Positions 10,101-15,971 of a stretch of 22,469 nucleotides of DNA are shown piece by piece; position 1 is the stretch's first letter; each line of letters begins with the position of its first letter. Position numbers and translations under genes: made by a program. Origin of the DNA: a virus; the IMG/VR virus record IMGVR_UViG_3300046371_000083, positions 1 through 22,469 of that record. One strand, given 5' to 3'. The notes below the pieces were generated by a model. The model did no database searches. It was not told where the DNA came from and was given only the letters and a program-made list of their open reading frames with translations.

Positions 10101-10353
10101 CGCAAAACTGTTGAAGAAACTGTACGTGGCTGAACAGTACGGGGACTTTGAAGGAATGGATGATGCAGAACGTGAAATAGACGAGTTTAACGCTTCGGCG
10201 GCGGTGGACAGGGACTCTGACCTGTTTATAAGTAGAAAGACAGTGAAGAAATCTCTTGCTAGGCACAGGGCAACAAGTGCAACAGGGATGCACAACGGTG
10301 TGGTACTACCCAAGAATATACAAGCTACCGTAGAAGAAGACGGATTTTTCTAA
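4192..10353 (+). CDS. Giant internal virion / polyvalent-type protein with zincin motif
   Basis: A 2053-aa protein with a weak ribosome site (ATG at 4192, 14 bases after the previous stop). Glycine-zipper-like hydrophobic segments lie at residues about 64-85 and 119-156. An acidic disordered region follows, then an Arg/Glu/Ala coiled coil (about 745-830). HEMTHA at 936-941 is a zincin-type HExxH (His936, Glu937, His940), and the downstream ENVAEFVAEAF stretch (976-986) is a plausible source of the third metal ligand. Further hydrophobic segments occur at about 1473-1505 and 1776-1810. The size, position as last virion gene and layout fit the large ejected core proteins of podoviruses or the 'large polyvalent proteins' that combine peptidase and LPD-type domains. 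Proteolysis of host or virion targets after ejection is inference. Residues about 573-647 are low-complexity Arg/Asp/Val/Ala-rich where another frame encodes a second ORF. Confidence 0.9.
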   Translation: MAEAYSDRTEDLATALKNAHAAGDVQSATILATELKKQLRREQRFAQLRAAMPRRETGVVEDITSGFGAGLVGIGETASLGVASLLEEEEETAARERIKGIADFLRPEGGDPDSPTYKVASGLGSLFGFAGAGLGAAALGAPGAAVATGLGGLGYAAARGEASERARAADATVEEREKAVDAPLVLLAGVLEAIPLARVVKLADLPTLTKLLEKIPPEKVETIGERLTSAGITGGAELTQEAASNILQNLNEQEYNAAREILGADTAEEAAVGGAAGAILQGFVDLFAPRRAGKTVGDAAKEEAEKPDDVAGLLEFRPEEPTQLDLALDAEEAEAIDGEAIRAQVFKGFKKPFDQLTEKQQKTVQDRIVALSPAEFDALERVIEPTEERTAEVSPDQMVLPGLEPERARFGPQLQELPAPEGETIAGETLAVTPEGQAITNEEALARFYEQARGRRVTDETPAAEVRLAREREAITREAQGEMFPTELAVEREAALDATETRDVDAAPAPRVVTEEDLTTAGFATNNTKIRNEVLGKDLTDSAVRDALTNEANRLKSQKVRRGVTQLLEGVPSEQRRIPDRVLAPRKRGAVAERDRASDAVNPASVGSPERSEDTAEVVALDGRTVGDVGRDADAVDVGKGKQRGALARKVKAKVGRKRTKASMSKIDPTTGDAEVVFPDGSVERVRREESVDPDTGKKDFSFISLDRPDPDFPADVEAPLLLGSTKETAIKRLTKVREAPPREPVRRATPEDIAERRADERDAIAFQERLTTQRQTERAQRVVEGERSRAETQERIKTADLRKVRTAQREAADRLEEIAERKAARQAKEDGVEILYAPTRTEIELDSAMPKQVQKALRNNELRRALLGLAESSNDKFIKRAAKKLADFTGDTRVQIVPQERLGTRGGSTIDAVFVTRDNTIFLSEDYLDNHVLLHEMTHAATINTLRNSAHPVTKQLTKLYEDTKGSLSSYYGSENVAEFVAEAFSNPKFQLELAGINPKGEKLSAWQRFLKTITDFLGLSKFGPKTAQREASRMVEEILAPAARHRYGPTLRSMSDREAVTEIGDRIKDSRRDLKSKEGRKAFGAKLARDISAVLDKDSTQGKQGKKVVLGFLPNQSVLDIAVDRGIDGAKKVFTAIENQRGDLTVSEQNTRRRLTPIFRWANNASENTMKAWNNLIYDSTLDEVDPALTPAQAKKKYGKQTVEGTDQLKVARHKELHAIYMGATLGKDGRQAYDSLRQFYKDQYNELLNALKGRIDNADINDEQKTTLKNELLSKLLERTGVEPYFPLTREGTHWLAVKNPEALSESAVFAFKTQGDRLKAAEDYAAQGFDVEVFNPDESNVYTDPPSGSFISQVLSVLNANDAAPDVKEQVMRLFLESLPESSFAKGLIKRKKTFGFDVDAVEAARTKAYDLARQTERIKNTNRIMRLKDEFLETVPKDRKDSAVIAEVVNRANFAVNPPRDTVAKNANRLAFMWTIGWNPSSAIVNLSQIPLFAYPMLAGKHGYGNTRKALGAATKLFMGSPSNKTAETLFGDNTTPASVREAFREGGVGQALEAMQDKALKSIDNYYTFTRDSDGSLVFSVRKDLNLPKDTVTRLDNLKPLIELASRRGQLNSSFLAETLNVDQSGRKQSFPDTVTNISALMFHEAEVMNRQVTLITAYDLALNKLTGGKKPTLEQQQQAAEEAIYETQQINGGATLETGPRFARRHVGRVALMYKNYGIQMYYTMLKTGKEALDVARVSYARDLESKGMKAAAAGALADAFRSDAAKQLAGVHLSALFFAGVQGIPIYGAVTMLADMFFLGDDDEEADFYVRRTIDNEMLYRGLLSELTGFDVAQRVKLTDLLFEADRFNTNPSPEEELAHLVGGPAWSVYRRARKGWDKMADGDLVRGMEDILPGAVRNAMQAVRFGMEGGIRTRRGDFMYDDITAGDLVAKVFGFPPNEYTKAMDETSAAKRMSDRDRAKRAKLLKKLYVAEQYGDFEGMDDAEREIDEFNASAAVDRDSDLFISRKTVKKSLARHRATSATGMHNGVVLPKNIQATVEEDGFF
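5897..5902 (+). promoter_or_regulatory. Strong Shine-Dalgarno for the embedded ORF
   Basis: AAGGAG lies 6 bases upstream of the GTG at 5909, within AGAAGGAG at 5895-5902. It is the best ribosome-binding site I noticed in the left block, better than that of the enclosing 2053-aa gene, and it sits in the middle of that gene. Strength and spacing decide the start of the embedded ORF. Confidence 0.6.
5909..6133 (+). CDS. Embedded overlapping gene, small acidic/helical protein
   Basis: A 74-codon ORF lies entirely inside the 2053-aa gene, shifted +1 relative to it. It begins at GTG 6 bases after AAGGAG and ends at TAG (6131-6133). The product looks like a genuine folded protein: an aromatic-rich start (YPIEFWHREKEEL), an amphipathic helix rich in Gln/Ile/Leu, LPR.LHLTDEQWEMLEE-type sequence, and a charged C-terminus ending in LEKENSVVH. 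From memory it resembles small hypothetical proteins of marine phages that end in similar EKxxSxxH sequence, but this is unverified. The enclosing frame over the same bases is low-complexity and disorder-like, as expected if this frame is the constrained one. Function is unknown. Confidence 0.6.
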   Translation: MSNVVYPIEFWHREKEELSQSEIEQAMQLIQQAWVLQSGVKIPPRLLHLTDEQWEMLEETLMQLMLEKENSVVH

Positions 10354-10359
10354 TAGAAG

Positions 10360-10398
10360 CCCTCTACTGCGTGTGGAAGGGGAGAACGCAGTAGAGGG
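10360..10398. terminator. Perfect stem-loop between convergent blocks
   Basis: CCCTCTACTGCG (10360-10371) and its exact complement (10387-10398) form a 12-bp perfect stem with a 15-base loop. It starts 7 bases after the stop of the giant virion gene and lies downstream of the last - strand gene, where a bidirectional terminator would serve both transcription units. No clear U-tract follows on either strand, so a classic intrinsic terminator is not certain. It may act as an RNA-stability element or with Rho. The rest of 10354-10446 shows nothing convincing. Confidence 0.6.
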
Positions 10399-10446
10399 GA
10401 CAAGTTCTATTGGAGGAGACCATCAGCCTTGTCGGGCAGGATCGTA

Positions 10447-10671
10447 TCACAAGATTCTCCAAACACGAACACCCAAAAGCGAACTTTCTACTCGCGTCTT
10501 AGCTACGATGTCCCACCCTTTTCTTTCGATGCAGATAGCCTTCACTTGTTGCGTAGCTTTATCTGTATTGACACATGGTATAAACACAGAGCTACCGATA
10601 ACCATAGCTTCCCAATCGACTACTATGTGAACTCCATCAGGAGTTAAGTCATCAAGTTTTACTACAGACAT
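10447..10671 (-). CDS. Conserved phage hypothetical protein, 74 aa
   Basis: A 74-aa protein and the last gene of the - strand block. The ATG at 10671 overlaps the upstream stop (TAATG), indicating translational coupling. It begins MSVVKLDDLTPDGVHIVVDW and ends GVRVWRIL. The composition is mixed alpha/beta without membrane segment or Cys motif. I recall similar small proteins in other phages in which the VVDW...GSSVFIPC and GVRVWRI elements persist, which supports this as coding. It may bind nucleic acid given two basic patches, but that is speculation. Confidence 0.8.
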   Translation of the reverse strand: MSVVKLDDLTPDGVHIVVDWEAMVIGSSVFIPCVNTDKATQQVKAICIERKGWDIVAKTRVESSLLGVRVWRIL

Positions 10672-10967
10672 TAAGAACCGTGTTTACGCACCAACCTACG
10701 CACTTCACCACTTTTACGGTAAAAGCGCCGTGTGATGTTGCTTATCTTAGATGGCGACACCTGCAACATGTCTGCTATCCCCGATCTAGGCACACCCTTC
10801 TCTTGTAGATCCAATACCTTTTCCGCAAGCGCCAGATCAATTAACTGTTTTTCCGGTTTCTTTTTCTCGATGTCTTGTGGTAACGAACCATTCCGTCCGC
10901 CCTTACTCTTCATTAACTCCTTCGCTTTCTTCTGCGCCTGTATCGCTTGCAGAAATAACCTGCTCAT
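10671..10967 (-). CDS. Small helix-turn-helix DNA-binding protein
   Basis: A protein of 98 aa (99 if the ATG at 10970 is used). The upstream sequence AGGAGGAG runs directly into ATGATG. Spacing favours the second ATG (10967), since the first would be only about 2 bases from the AGGAGG core. The N-terminus is basic and helical. Residues about 45-85 (LALAEKVLDLQEKGVPRSGIADMLQVSPSKIS...) form a homeodomain-like HTH of the type seen in recombinases and ParB-like regulators, followed by a basic tail. The gene overlaps the primase-helicase 3' end by about 65 bases in another frame, so both sequences constrain each other. It could bind the paired operators in this window or act in replication initiation. 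Both ideas are inference. Confidence 0.8.
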   Translation of the reverse strand: MSRLFLQAIQAQKKAKELMKSKGGRNGSLPQDIEKKKPEKQLIDLALAEKVLDLQEKGVPRSGIADMLQVSPSKISNITRRFYRKSGEVRRLVRKHGS

Positions 10968-13752
10968 CATCTCCTCCTAGTTTCATTTTCACTATTAATA
11001 CATGCTGTGCGTCTGTCCTAAACTGAGTGCCTTTCGTTAAACGCACCTTCCCCCGTTTGGCACCCATCTTCTTAGTCAGATCACTTACAAACGCGCTGTA
11101 GTTCACCTGCTGTGCAGCGCACCAGACTTTCAGCGGTTTCGGTGCTAGATACACCTGCTGTATATCTGTTTCGTATCGTGCGACCAACTTACCCTTTGGC
11201 AGCGCGTCTGGTATGACTAATGAGTCCAACCCGTTCGACTGCTTTCGTAGATCGTCGGTGCTTTTAATCATCAGTATGTTGTTGAAGTTTTCATTCAAGT
11301 ATTCGTTCAGTGTTTGCCGTACTGACACGCCCATACCGCTAACCGAGTCCATGTTGTGCTTCAATAATTTGATAGACCATTTGAATAACTCCTTCGTGTC
11401 GTAATCTATGAGTCCTAACTTCTTAGCGAAGATAGCCCCCGTGAGCGTGCAAGCAACTCCAGCAGACCAAAACCTGTTCTCAGATGTTAGCCCTGCTACT
11501 GTATCCACACGTTGCTGTACTTCTTTGAGCTTAACTTTTACATAGTCGAGGTTCTGCATGATGTGCTGAATATAGATAGTCCCAGCATGTCCGTAGTTAG
11601 CCGCTACTGCTTCATCAAACAAGTCGGTGTCGCGTTTCTCTTCTGTGGTGCTAAATACCTTCTGTGCAGGCCATTCCATCATCCGTTGTGCTTCTGCTTT
11701 CGGCGCTTGTTTCTCCAGAGCAATGCGCTCTATGACGCTAGCGTTGCCCGTTGTAACGGCTAGGAACTTCCAAGGCTCTCCTCTAGTGCGCTCTAGGTTC
11801 GCACCACCTGCCATACGCCCACGCTGCTGCCCTGACGATAGCTGATACGCTAAATCGCTGAGTCTTTTACTGTGCTCGTTTGTCAATTCATCGACGTAGA
11901 ATGGTAGGTTGTGCAGCACCTCTGCACGGTTAAACTTCATAGAGTCTGTGTCTCGCTCTTCTAGCATGAGAGCTTTCTCGTATCCCCACACTGACGCTGC
12001 TACGCGGATAGCTGCGGTCTTACCGCATCCGCTGATCGAACTGTGCAAGTGGAGTGCACAGGCGTTTTGTGGGAAGAAGTGCATGAGTGGTGACCCAAAC
12101 GCGGTGCATACAACGTACTGGTGCATCACAAGTTCCGGCCTAGTCGTATAGAAGTTCGCCATAGCTTTCCATCCATCCAAGGTGCCCTTTGGCTCAAACT
12201 TAGAAAGCAGCGCTGCAGTTGGAGTAGATGGTGGGTTATACCGAATCTTGTTAGGGTGTATTTCTTTGTCGCCAACTACAAAAGCCGAACACTTGTCGTC
12301 TATCCAACCGAACTGTCGGTGGGCCGTATCTGCTGTAGTAGAGGCTTGTAATTCGTTTACCCAAGTAGTCATATACTGTATTAGATCGTCCGGTCTTGTT
12401 ACTGCAACGCCCTGCATGGACATTGTTTTTCTAAACTCTTCGCGGGACGTAACCGCCGTTAGTGGCATTGTAAACTCTCGCACACCGTCTTTCGGTAGGT
12501 GTAATCGGCAAACAACCGACTCTCCCGCTTCCACATCAACTAAGCGTTTAGTCACATACAGATCGTTGTGGTAGATGACACGTTCGTCCACGTCCCCGTC
12601 CGGCCCGACGCTACGGACATATATGCCGCCACTTGCGCCCCGAAAATATGGGCGCGGATAATTTGGTATAACGTGTTCTGATAAAGTAGTTTCTTCGCCG
12701 ACTGTTGTATCGGAGAAAAGAGTATCTGGATCAGGTGTTGCAGCCGTTGCAGGTGCAAACCTAGCGCCCAGAGATATAGGTGATTTGATCTTGCCCCAGT
12801 TCGGACAGTGTATGCAGACATCAGGGTTTAGTTCATCAAAGGTAGCGCAGCGATACGGCCCCTTGATTAGCTCAAACTTTTCTTTTGTCAGTTCTGGAGT
12901 GTATTCGTCGTGCAAGTGCGAGATGTTATGCGCGTGACTTTCAGCATTCTCACAGTATTTAACGATTGAAAGCCCTGCCCTCCACATAGGCTCTACCGTT
13001 TCTTTCTGATGCAGCACGATGCTACGTAGCTGCTCACATCCTCTACCCGCCTGCGTCTTTGCTAAGATATTCTTGAAGCTGAAGATTCTGTCTGGCGGTG
13101 GCTCATAGACCGCCTCCGCTTTCTCAGGAACTGGTATCAAATCGCAACCCAGCTGATTTGCGAGAAAATCGAAATCTACGGCAGGGGCATCCTGTAACAA
13201 CTTCACAGGTACGGGGGTATCGAACTTGTAATTGTGCGTACCTAATATGCGTAGCACTCTAGCTGCATCCGCAGGCACTGCTGTATCTATGAGAAACTTG
13301 TGTTCGGCGCATAAAGCCTTGAACTTCTCAGCTACCGGCTTCCAGTCCGCTATGTTTACGTCTTCCGTAAATGCCCAGTAGGTGTGTATCCCACCACCTG
13401 AGTCCAAAAGCATCGGTTTAGGTAGGTCTAACACGCTACAAAAACGCTTTAGCTCTTGCAGTGCGTGTTGCTTGCTAGTGTGTGGTTTGTCCTCCCCCAC
13501 ATCAATGTCAAGGAACAGAGCTTTGATATGTGAAGCATCTGTTGCCTTACGAGTGCCTTCTTCCTTGAAAGCACTCAACGCGAAATAAGCGTCCCAACCG
13601 TTATCGTCGTATCCCGTTGCCTGCGCTGCTAACTCATCTATATCCTCAAATGACAGTGTTCGTGTGTGTCTTTTAAGTTCTGTGTTGTTGCACCAGAGAA
13701 CGTATACTCCTTGGCTGGGCAGAATCTTCCGCAAGAAAATTCTTGTATCCAT
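10903..13752 (-). CDS. Primase-polymerase (AEP-like) fused to P-loop helicase
   Basis: A 949-aa protein. The N-terminus fits the archaeo-eukaryotic primase (PrimPol) superfamily: LDID (catalytic Asp82 and Asp84), SGGGIH (Ser118 to His123), then D156 and a conserved R.LRILGTHNYK element (165-176). A Cys cluster (C302, C313, C316) may bind zinc. The C-terminus is a P-loop ATPase of the DUF927-like kind: SSISGCGKT Walker A (571-579), FYVDE Walker B (618-622), and a sensor-1-like TTGN (667-670). It should synthesise primers and unwind DNA at the phage fork, replacing the TOPRIM primase-helicase of T7-type phages. An operator-like dyad lies 24 bases upstream of its start. The ribosome site is poor (GGGTG). 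Confidence 0.9.
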   Translation of the reverse strand: MDTRIFLRKILPSQGVYVLWCNNTELKRHTRTLSFEDIDELAAQATGYDDNGWDAYFALSAFKEEGTRKATDASHIKALFLDIDVGEDKPHTSKQHALQELKRFCSVLDLPKPMLLDSGGGIHTYWAFTEDVNIADWKPVAEKFKALCAEHKFLIDTAVPADAARVLRILGTHNYKFDTPVPVKLLQDAPAVDFDFLANQLGCDLIPVPEKAEAVYEPPPDRIFSFKNILAKTQAGRGCEQLRSIVLHQKETVEPMWRAGLSIVKYCENAESHAHNISHLHDEYTPELTKEKFELIKGPYRCATFDELNPDVCIHCPNWGKIKSPISLGARFAPATAATPDPDTLFSDTTVGEETTLSEHVIPNYPRPYFRGASGGIYVRSVGPDGDVDERVIYHNDLYVTKRLVDVEAGESVVCRLHLPKDGVREFTMPLTAVTSREEFRKTMSMQGVAVTRPDDLIQYMTTWVNELQASTTADTAHRQFGWIDDKCSAFVVGDKEIHPNKIRYNPPSTPTAALLSKFEPKGTLDGWKAMANFYTTRPELVMHQYVVCTAFGSPLMHFFPQNACALHLHSSISGCGKTAAIRVAASVWGYEKALMLEERDTDSMKFNRAEVLHNLPFYVDELTNEHSKRLSDLAYQLSSGQQRGRMAGGANLERTRGEPWKFLAVTTGNASVIERIALEKQAPKAEAQRMMEWPAQKVFSTTEEKRDTDLFDEAVAANYGHAGTIYIQHIMQNLDYVKVKLKEVQQRVDTVAGLTSENRFWSAGVACTLTGAIFAKKLGLIDYDTKELFKWSIKLLKHNMDSVSGMGVSVRQTLNEYLNENFNNILMIKSTDDLRKQSNGLDSLVIPDALPKGKLVARYETDIQQVYLAPKPLKVWCAAQQVNYSAFVSDLTKKMGAKRGKVRLTKGTQFRTDAQHVLIVKMKLGGDDEQVISASDTGAEESEGVNEE

Positions 13753-13775
13753 AATTGCACCCGTAAAATTCCAAA

Positions 13776-13795
13776 ATGTCTAACGTGTTAGACAT
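13776..13795. promoter_or_regulatory. Operator-like perfect dyad, copy 1 (primase-helicase)
   Basis: ATGTCTAAC-GT-GTTAGACAT is a perfect 9-bp inverted repeat with a 2-bp centre, ending 24 bases upstream of the primase-helicase ATG at 13752. The same 24-bp context (AAA before, C after on the + strand) recurs at 22061-22084 with differences only at the two central bases. Size and symmetry suit a dimeric HTH regulator. The site would overlap or flank the promoter for the primase-helicase gene, though no clear -35/-10 could be named. Confidence 0.7.
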
Positions 13796-13802
13796 CAAGA
13801 GA

Positions 13803-13854
13803 CACTGCGGCAGGGGTGTCGCCACACCCTTTTCGGTGTTACCTAGCCGCAGTG
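13803..13854. other. Nested stem-loop in SSB/primase spacer
   Basis: CACTGCGGC (13803-13811) pairs with GCCGCAGTG (13846-13854) in a 9-bp outer stem. Inside, GGGTGT (13814-13819) pairs with ACACCC (13824-13829) around a 4-base loop. On the - strand transcript an alternative ACACC/GGTGT hairpin competes with the inner stem, which would permit switching. It lies just after the ssDNA-binding gene stop and before the operator dyad, so termination, attenuation or mRNA processing are all possible. No U-tract follows on the - strand. TTTT follows the inner hairpin on the + strand. Confidence 0.55.
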
Positions 13855-13868
13855 GGTATCCCGTTAAG

Positions 13869-14609
13869 TTAGTCGTCCCACTCCTCAATCAGAGCGGAAA
13901 CGTCATCATCGTCTGTGGGTGCAGGGGCAGACTTCTTGACAACCTTTTTAGGCTCTTTCGGTGCTGGGGCTTCTTCCTCAACAGAATTAAAGATGTCATC
14001 TGAGTCGTCATCTTCCAACTCGACATCGGTGCTTTTTGTGGTATCACTGAACGGGTTATCCGGCTGGGCCACAAACCCACCGTCCACAACACCAAAGGGT
14101 GAACGGGACTGCATTGGCTTGAGATCAATAACCTGTACGCCGTTAAGACGTAGGCTAACGCCGGTGCCCTGTACGCTGTAAGGGACAAAGGTAAACGCAA
14201 GATTCACGATGCTACCAGAGGTCAACTGAAAGTCTGCTGGTAACTTGTTATTCTTTGCGTCCACTTGCAGAGGGGGTGTTGTTTTATCGGTGCCGTATGC
14301 CCCTTTCAACTTGGCTTTACCTAAGAACCTACCGTCCTCCTGTTTCTTAAATGGGAGTGGGAACTTGTCGGGCCAACTGTCCTCTTTCTTTTGCTTGTAG
14401 GCGTTCTTCATCGCTTTGTACAGTTCTTTAGCTTCTGCTTCAGCCATTAAAAACGACATAGAGTATTCGGCACCGTCATCCAGTGCATCGCACTTGACAG
14501 AACCACCTCTACCTCCGTTAGCGCGATTATCAAACTTGTATGTAGTATCAAGTTTTGGATATAACGCTTCCACATTAGTCATTTGGTAGTGCATAAAATC
14601 TTCAGCCAT
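13869..14609 (-). CDS. T7 gp2.5-like single-stranded DNA-binding protein
   Basis: A 246-aa protein. The ATG at 14609 follows AGGAGACCAAA and overlaps the previous gene's end by 8 bases. The core is an OB-like beta-rich domain: residues 10-30 (TNVEALYPKLDTTYKF), a charged middle, and GSIVNLAFTFVPYSVQGTGVSLRLNGVQVIDL (about 132-163). This parallels the T7 gp2.5 stretch that contains the VPY element. The C-terminus (about 190-246) is strongly acidic and ends EEWDD, as in gp2.5 and bacterial SSBs, where the tail recruits polymerase and helicase. It would coat ssDNA at the phage fork and bridge the polymerase and primase-helicase encoded nearby. The assignment rests on motif and context. Confidence 0.85.
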   Translation of the reverse strand: MAEDFMHYQMTNVEALYPKLDTTYKFDNRANGGRGGSVKCDALDDGAEYSMSFLMAEAEAKELYKAMKNAYKQKKEDSWPDKFPLPFKKQEDGRFLGKAKLKGAYGTDKTTPPLQVDAKNNKLPADFQLTSGSIVNLAFTFVPYSVQGTGVSLRLNGVQVIDLKPMQSRSPFGVVDGGFVAQPDNPFSDTTKSTDVELEDDDSDDIFNSVEEEAPAPKEPKKVVKKSAPAPTDDDDVSALIEEWDD

Positions 14610-15258
14610 TTTGGTCTCCTGATTGGCTATTTATATTGAACCCTTCCGCTACATTGAACAGCGACTCGACCACAAAACTGGTTGTAATCGCCTCTAGTAC
14701 ATCGTCTTGATCTACTAGCAATCTAATCGTTTCTAGTTCCTCTTCTTCTAACGCTCTTCGTGGGTAGAAAAAAAGTTTTGGCACACTGCTGTTTTCGTCA
14801 AAACTAATTCTGGTGACAACCGCCATAGACGGTGTGCCATGCCCACTCAAAAATTTGGCGTAGGCTTGCAAAGGCATACAGCTCTTACTTGCCTCTTTAC
14901 CAAATATACTGCTGGCGGGAACCTGCAACTGATACACCGTATCAAAGTCTGACTCTTCAACGACTGCTAGCCGTTGGTAGAATCGGCAGGCTCTACCCCC
15001 CTTCGCTCCAGAACCACGGATATTGTGAGGACAATCCATGCATCTCGAACTTTGTTTCTGATCCTCTGGCACTTCTGCTGCTGGTCTTTGTGTATCTACC
15101 GACCAACATGTAGGAGATTTTGTAAGCTGCGGGTCAAACTCTCCCGCATAATAAGAACGTGATACTGGCCCTGCATTTACAATAACTACATCTAACGTAG
15201 TTTCAGTGCCGCTCTTCGCCCCAGAAAACTTACCTCCTTGAATACTTATCCGGTGCAT
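14602..15258 (-). CDS. Four-Cys conserved phage protein next to SSB
   Basis: A 218-aa protein. The ATG at 15258 overlaps the upstream stop as TAATG. Cys51, Cys73, Cys76 and Cys91 lie in a conserved-looking block (CWSVD..., DQKQSSRCMDCPHNIRGS, GGRACRFYQRLAVV). I recall the pattern C...P..Q...C..CP.N..GS...C...RRLAV from many phage genomes beside SSB genes. It probably forms a zinc or Fe-S site. The rest is beta-rich with an acidic helix at the C-terminus (EEEELETIRLL). A role as SSB partner or recombination mediator is inferred from position only. Confidence 0.85.
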   Translation of the reverse strand: MHRISIQGGKFSGAKSGTETTLDVVIVNAGPVSRSYYAGEFDPQLTKSPTCWSVDTQRPAAEVPEDQKQSSRCMDCPHNIRGSGAKGGRACRFYQRLAVVEESDFDTVYQLQVPASSIFGKEASKSCMPLQAYAKFLSGHGTPSMAVVTRISFDENSSVPKLFFYPRRALEEEELETIRLLVDQDDVLEAITTSFVVESLFNVAEGFNINSQSGDQNG

Positions 15259-15503
15259 TAGATGTCGTCATCAACATCACCAAAACCACCTTCCACATAC
15301 GCTACTTCGTAGGTTTCCGATGAGCTTTTTTCTTTGTACCGCATCAAAGCATCTGCCACACGATCTAGGTCAAACCGCTGGGTATGCCCTATTTTCACAT
15401 ACATATTTTCTGGTATGACTCCATCACGCGCCCATTTACGAACCGTGGATAGACTCACGCTAAAATGCTTTGCTACGTCTTCGATTGGCACCAGTGTATT
15501 CAT
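15258..15503 (-). CDS. Excisionase/MerR-type HTH protein
   Basis: An 81-aa protein. The start ATG at 15503 overlaps the upstream stop (ATGA). Residues 5-52 (PIEDVAKHFSVSLSTVRKWARDG..., then IGHTQRFDLDRV) match the winged HTH layout of excisionase and HTH_17 proteins: a recognition helix after SLSTVRKW, and a beta-hairpin wing with the conserved R-F-D. The C-terminus is acidic (GGFGDVDDDI). It is likely a transcription regulator or a DNA-bending replication factor. No integrase is visible, so excision is not a supported role. It is a candidate ligand for the operator dyads. Confidence 0.85.
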   Translation of the reverse strand: MNTLVPIEDVAKHFSVSLSTVRKWARDGVIPENMYVKIGHTQRFDLDRVADALMRYKEKSSSETYEVAYVEGGFGDVDDDI

Positions 15504-15913
15504 TTAGACTTCCTCATCGTAAGGACGTACTCCGAATCTACGTTTAGTCCTTTGGGTAACTTATCTGGGTTGTCTTCAAGAAACTGTTTCACGGCACCTT
15601 GATGCAGACGCTTTTCAAAAAACTCTGGCACTTGTTCTTCTAGTACGAATTTGTGCATGGACTCCCAATCGTTTGTCCAGTACCGTTGTTTCACTGAGCG
15701 ATAAAACGTGCCTGCTTCAGTCTTACCACTCTTTTGGCCTGTGGCCTTCAAGTGATCTAAAAGAACAGCCTTAATTTTAGTTTGTTTCGCTTCCAGTTCA
15801 CGGTCTTCAGAGTCAAAAGCTGCTTTCAATGTTTCGCGCTTTTCTTTTATCTTGAAGAAAACCTTAGTTAACTTATCTATAGGCAGAGTGCTGCCTTCAA
15901 TGCTCGTATCCAT
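15500..15913 (-). CDS. Conserved phage coiled-coil protein of unknown function
   Basis: I choose the ATG at 15913 (137 aa) because GGGGA sits 5 bases upstream. In-frame ATGs at 15925 and 15919 are alternatives with no usable ribosome site. The N-terminal half is a charged helix (IKEKRETLKAAFDSEDRELE), suggesting a coiled coil of the kind seen in Gam-like proteins. The C-terminal half contains TEAGTFYRSVKQRYWTNDW and PEFFEKRLHQGAVKQFLEDNP, followed by PKGLNVDSEY. I recall this arrangement as common in phage hypothetical proteins near recombination genes. The stop overlaps the HTH gene start. The spacer to the helicase gene is about 58 bases and featureless. Confidence 0.8.
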   Translation of the reverse strand: MDTSIEGSTLPIDKLTKVFFKIKEKRETLKAAFDSEDRELEAKQTKIKAVLLDHLKATGQKSGKTEAGTFYRSVKQRYWTNDWESMHKFVLEEQVPEFFEKRLHQGAVKQFLEDNPDKLPKGLNVDSEYVLTMRKSK

Positions 15914-15971
15914 TTGCATCCCCATAGTGGTATTTTATGGTGAGGACTGCATAGTAATAGCAGCTTGTGGC

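Noticed and set aside
10373-10647. Two + strand frames over the terminator and the 74-aa - strand gene
   Set aside because: They lie opposite a well supported - strand gene and start at weak codons. Their products look random.
10732-10980. 82-aa + strand frame rich in Cys/Phe
   Set aside because: It is the complement of the well supported HTH gene, with no ribosome site.
13432-13445. GGTCTAACACGC resembling half of the operator dyad
   Set aside because: Only one half-site matches and it lies inside the primase coding sequence, so it is probably chance.
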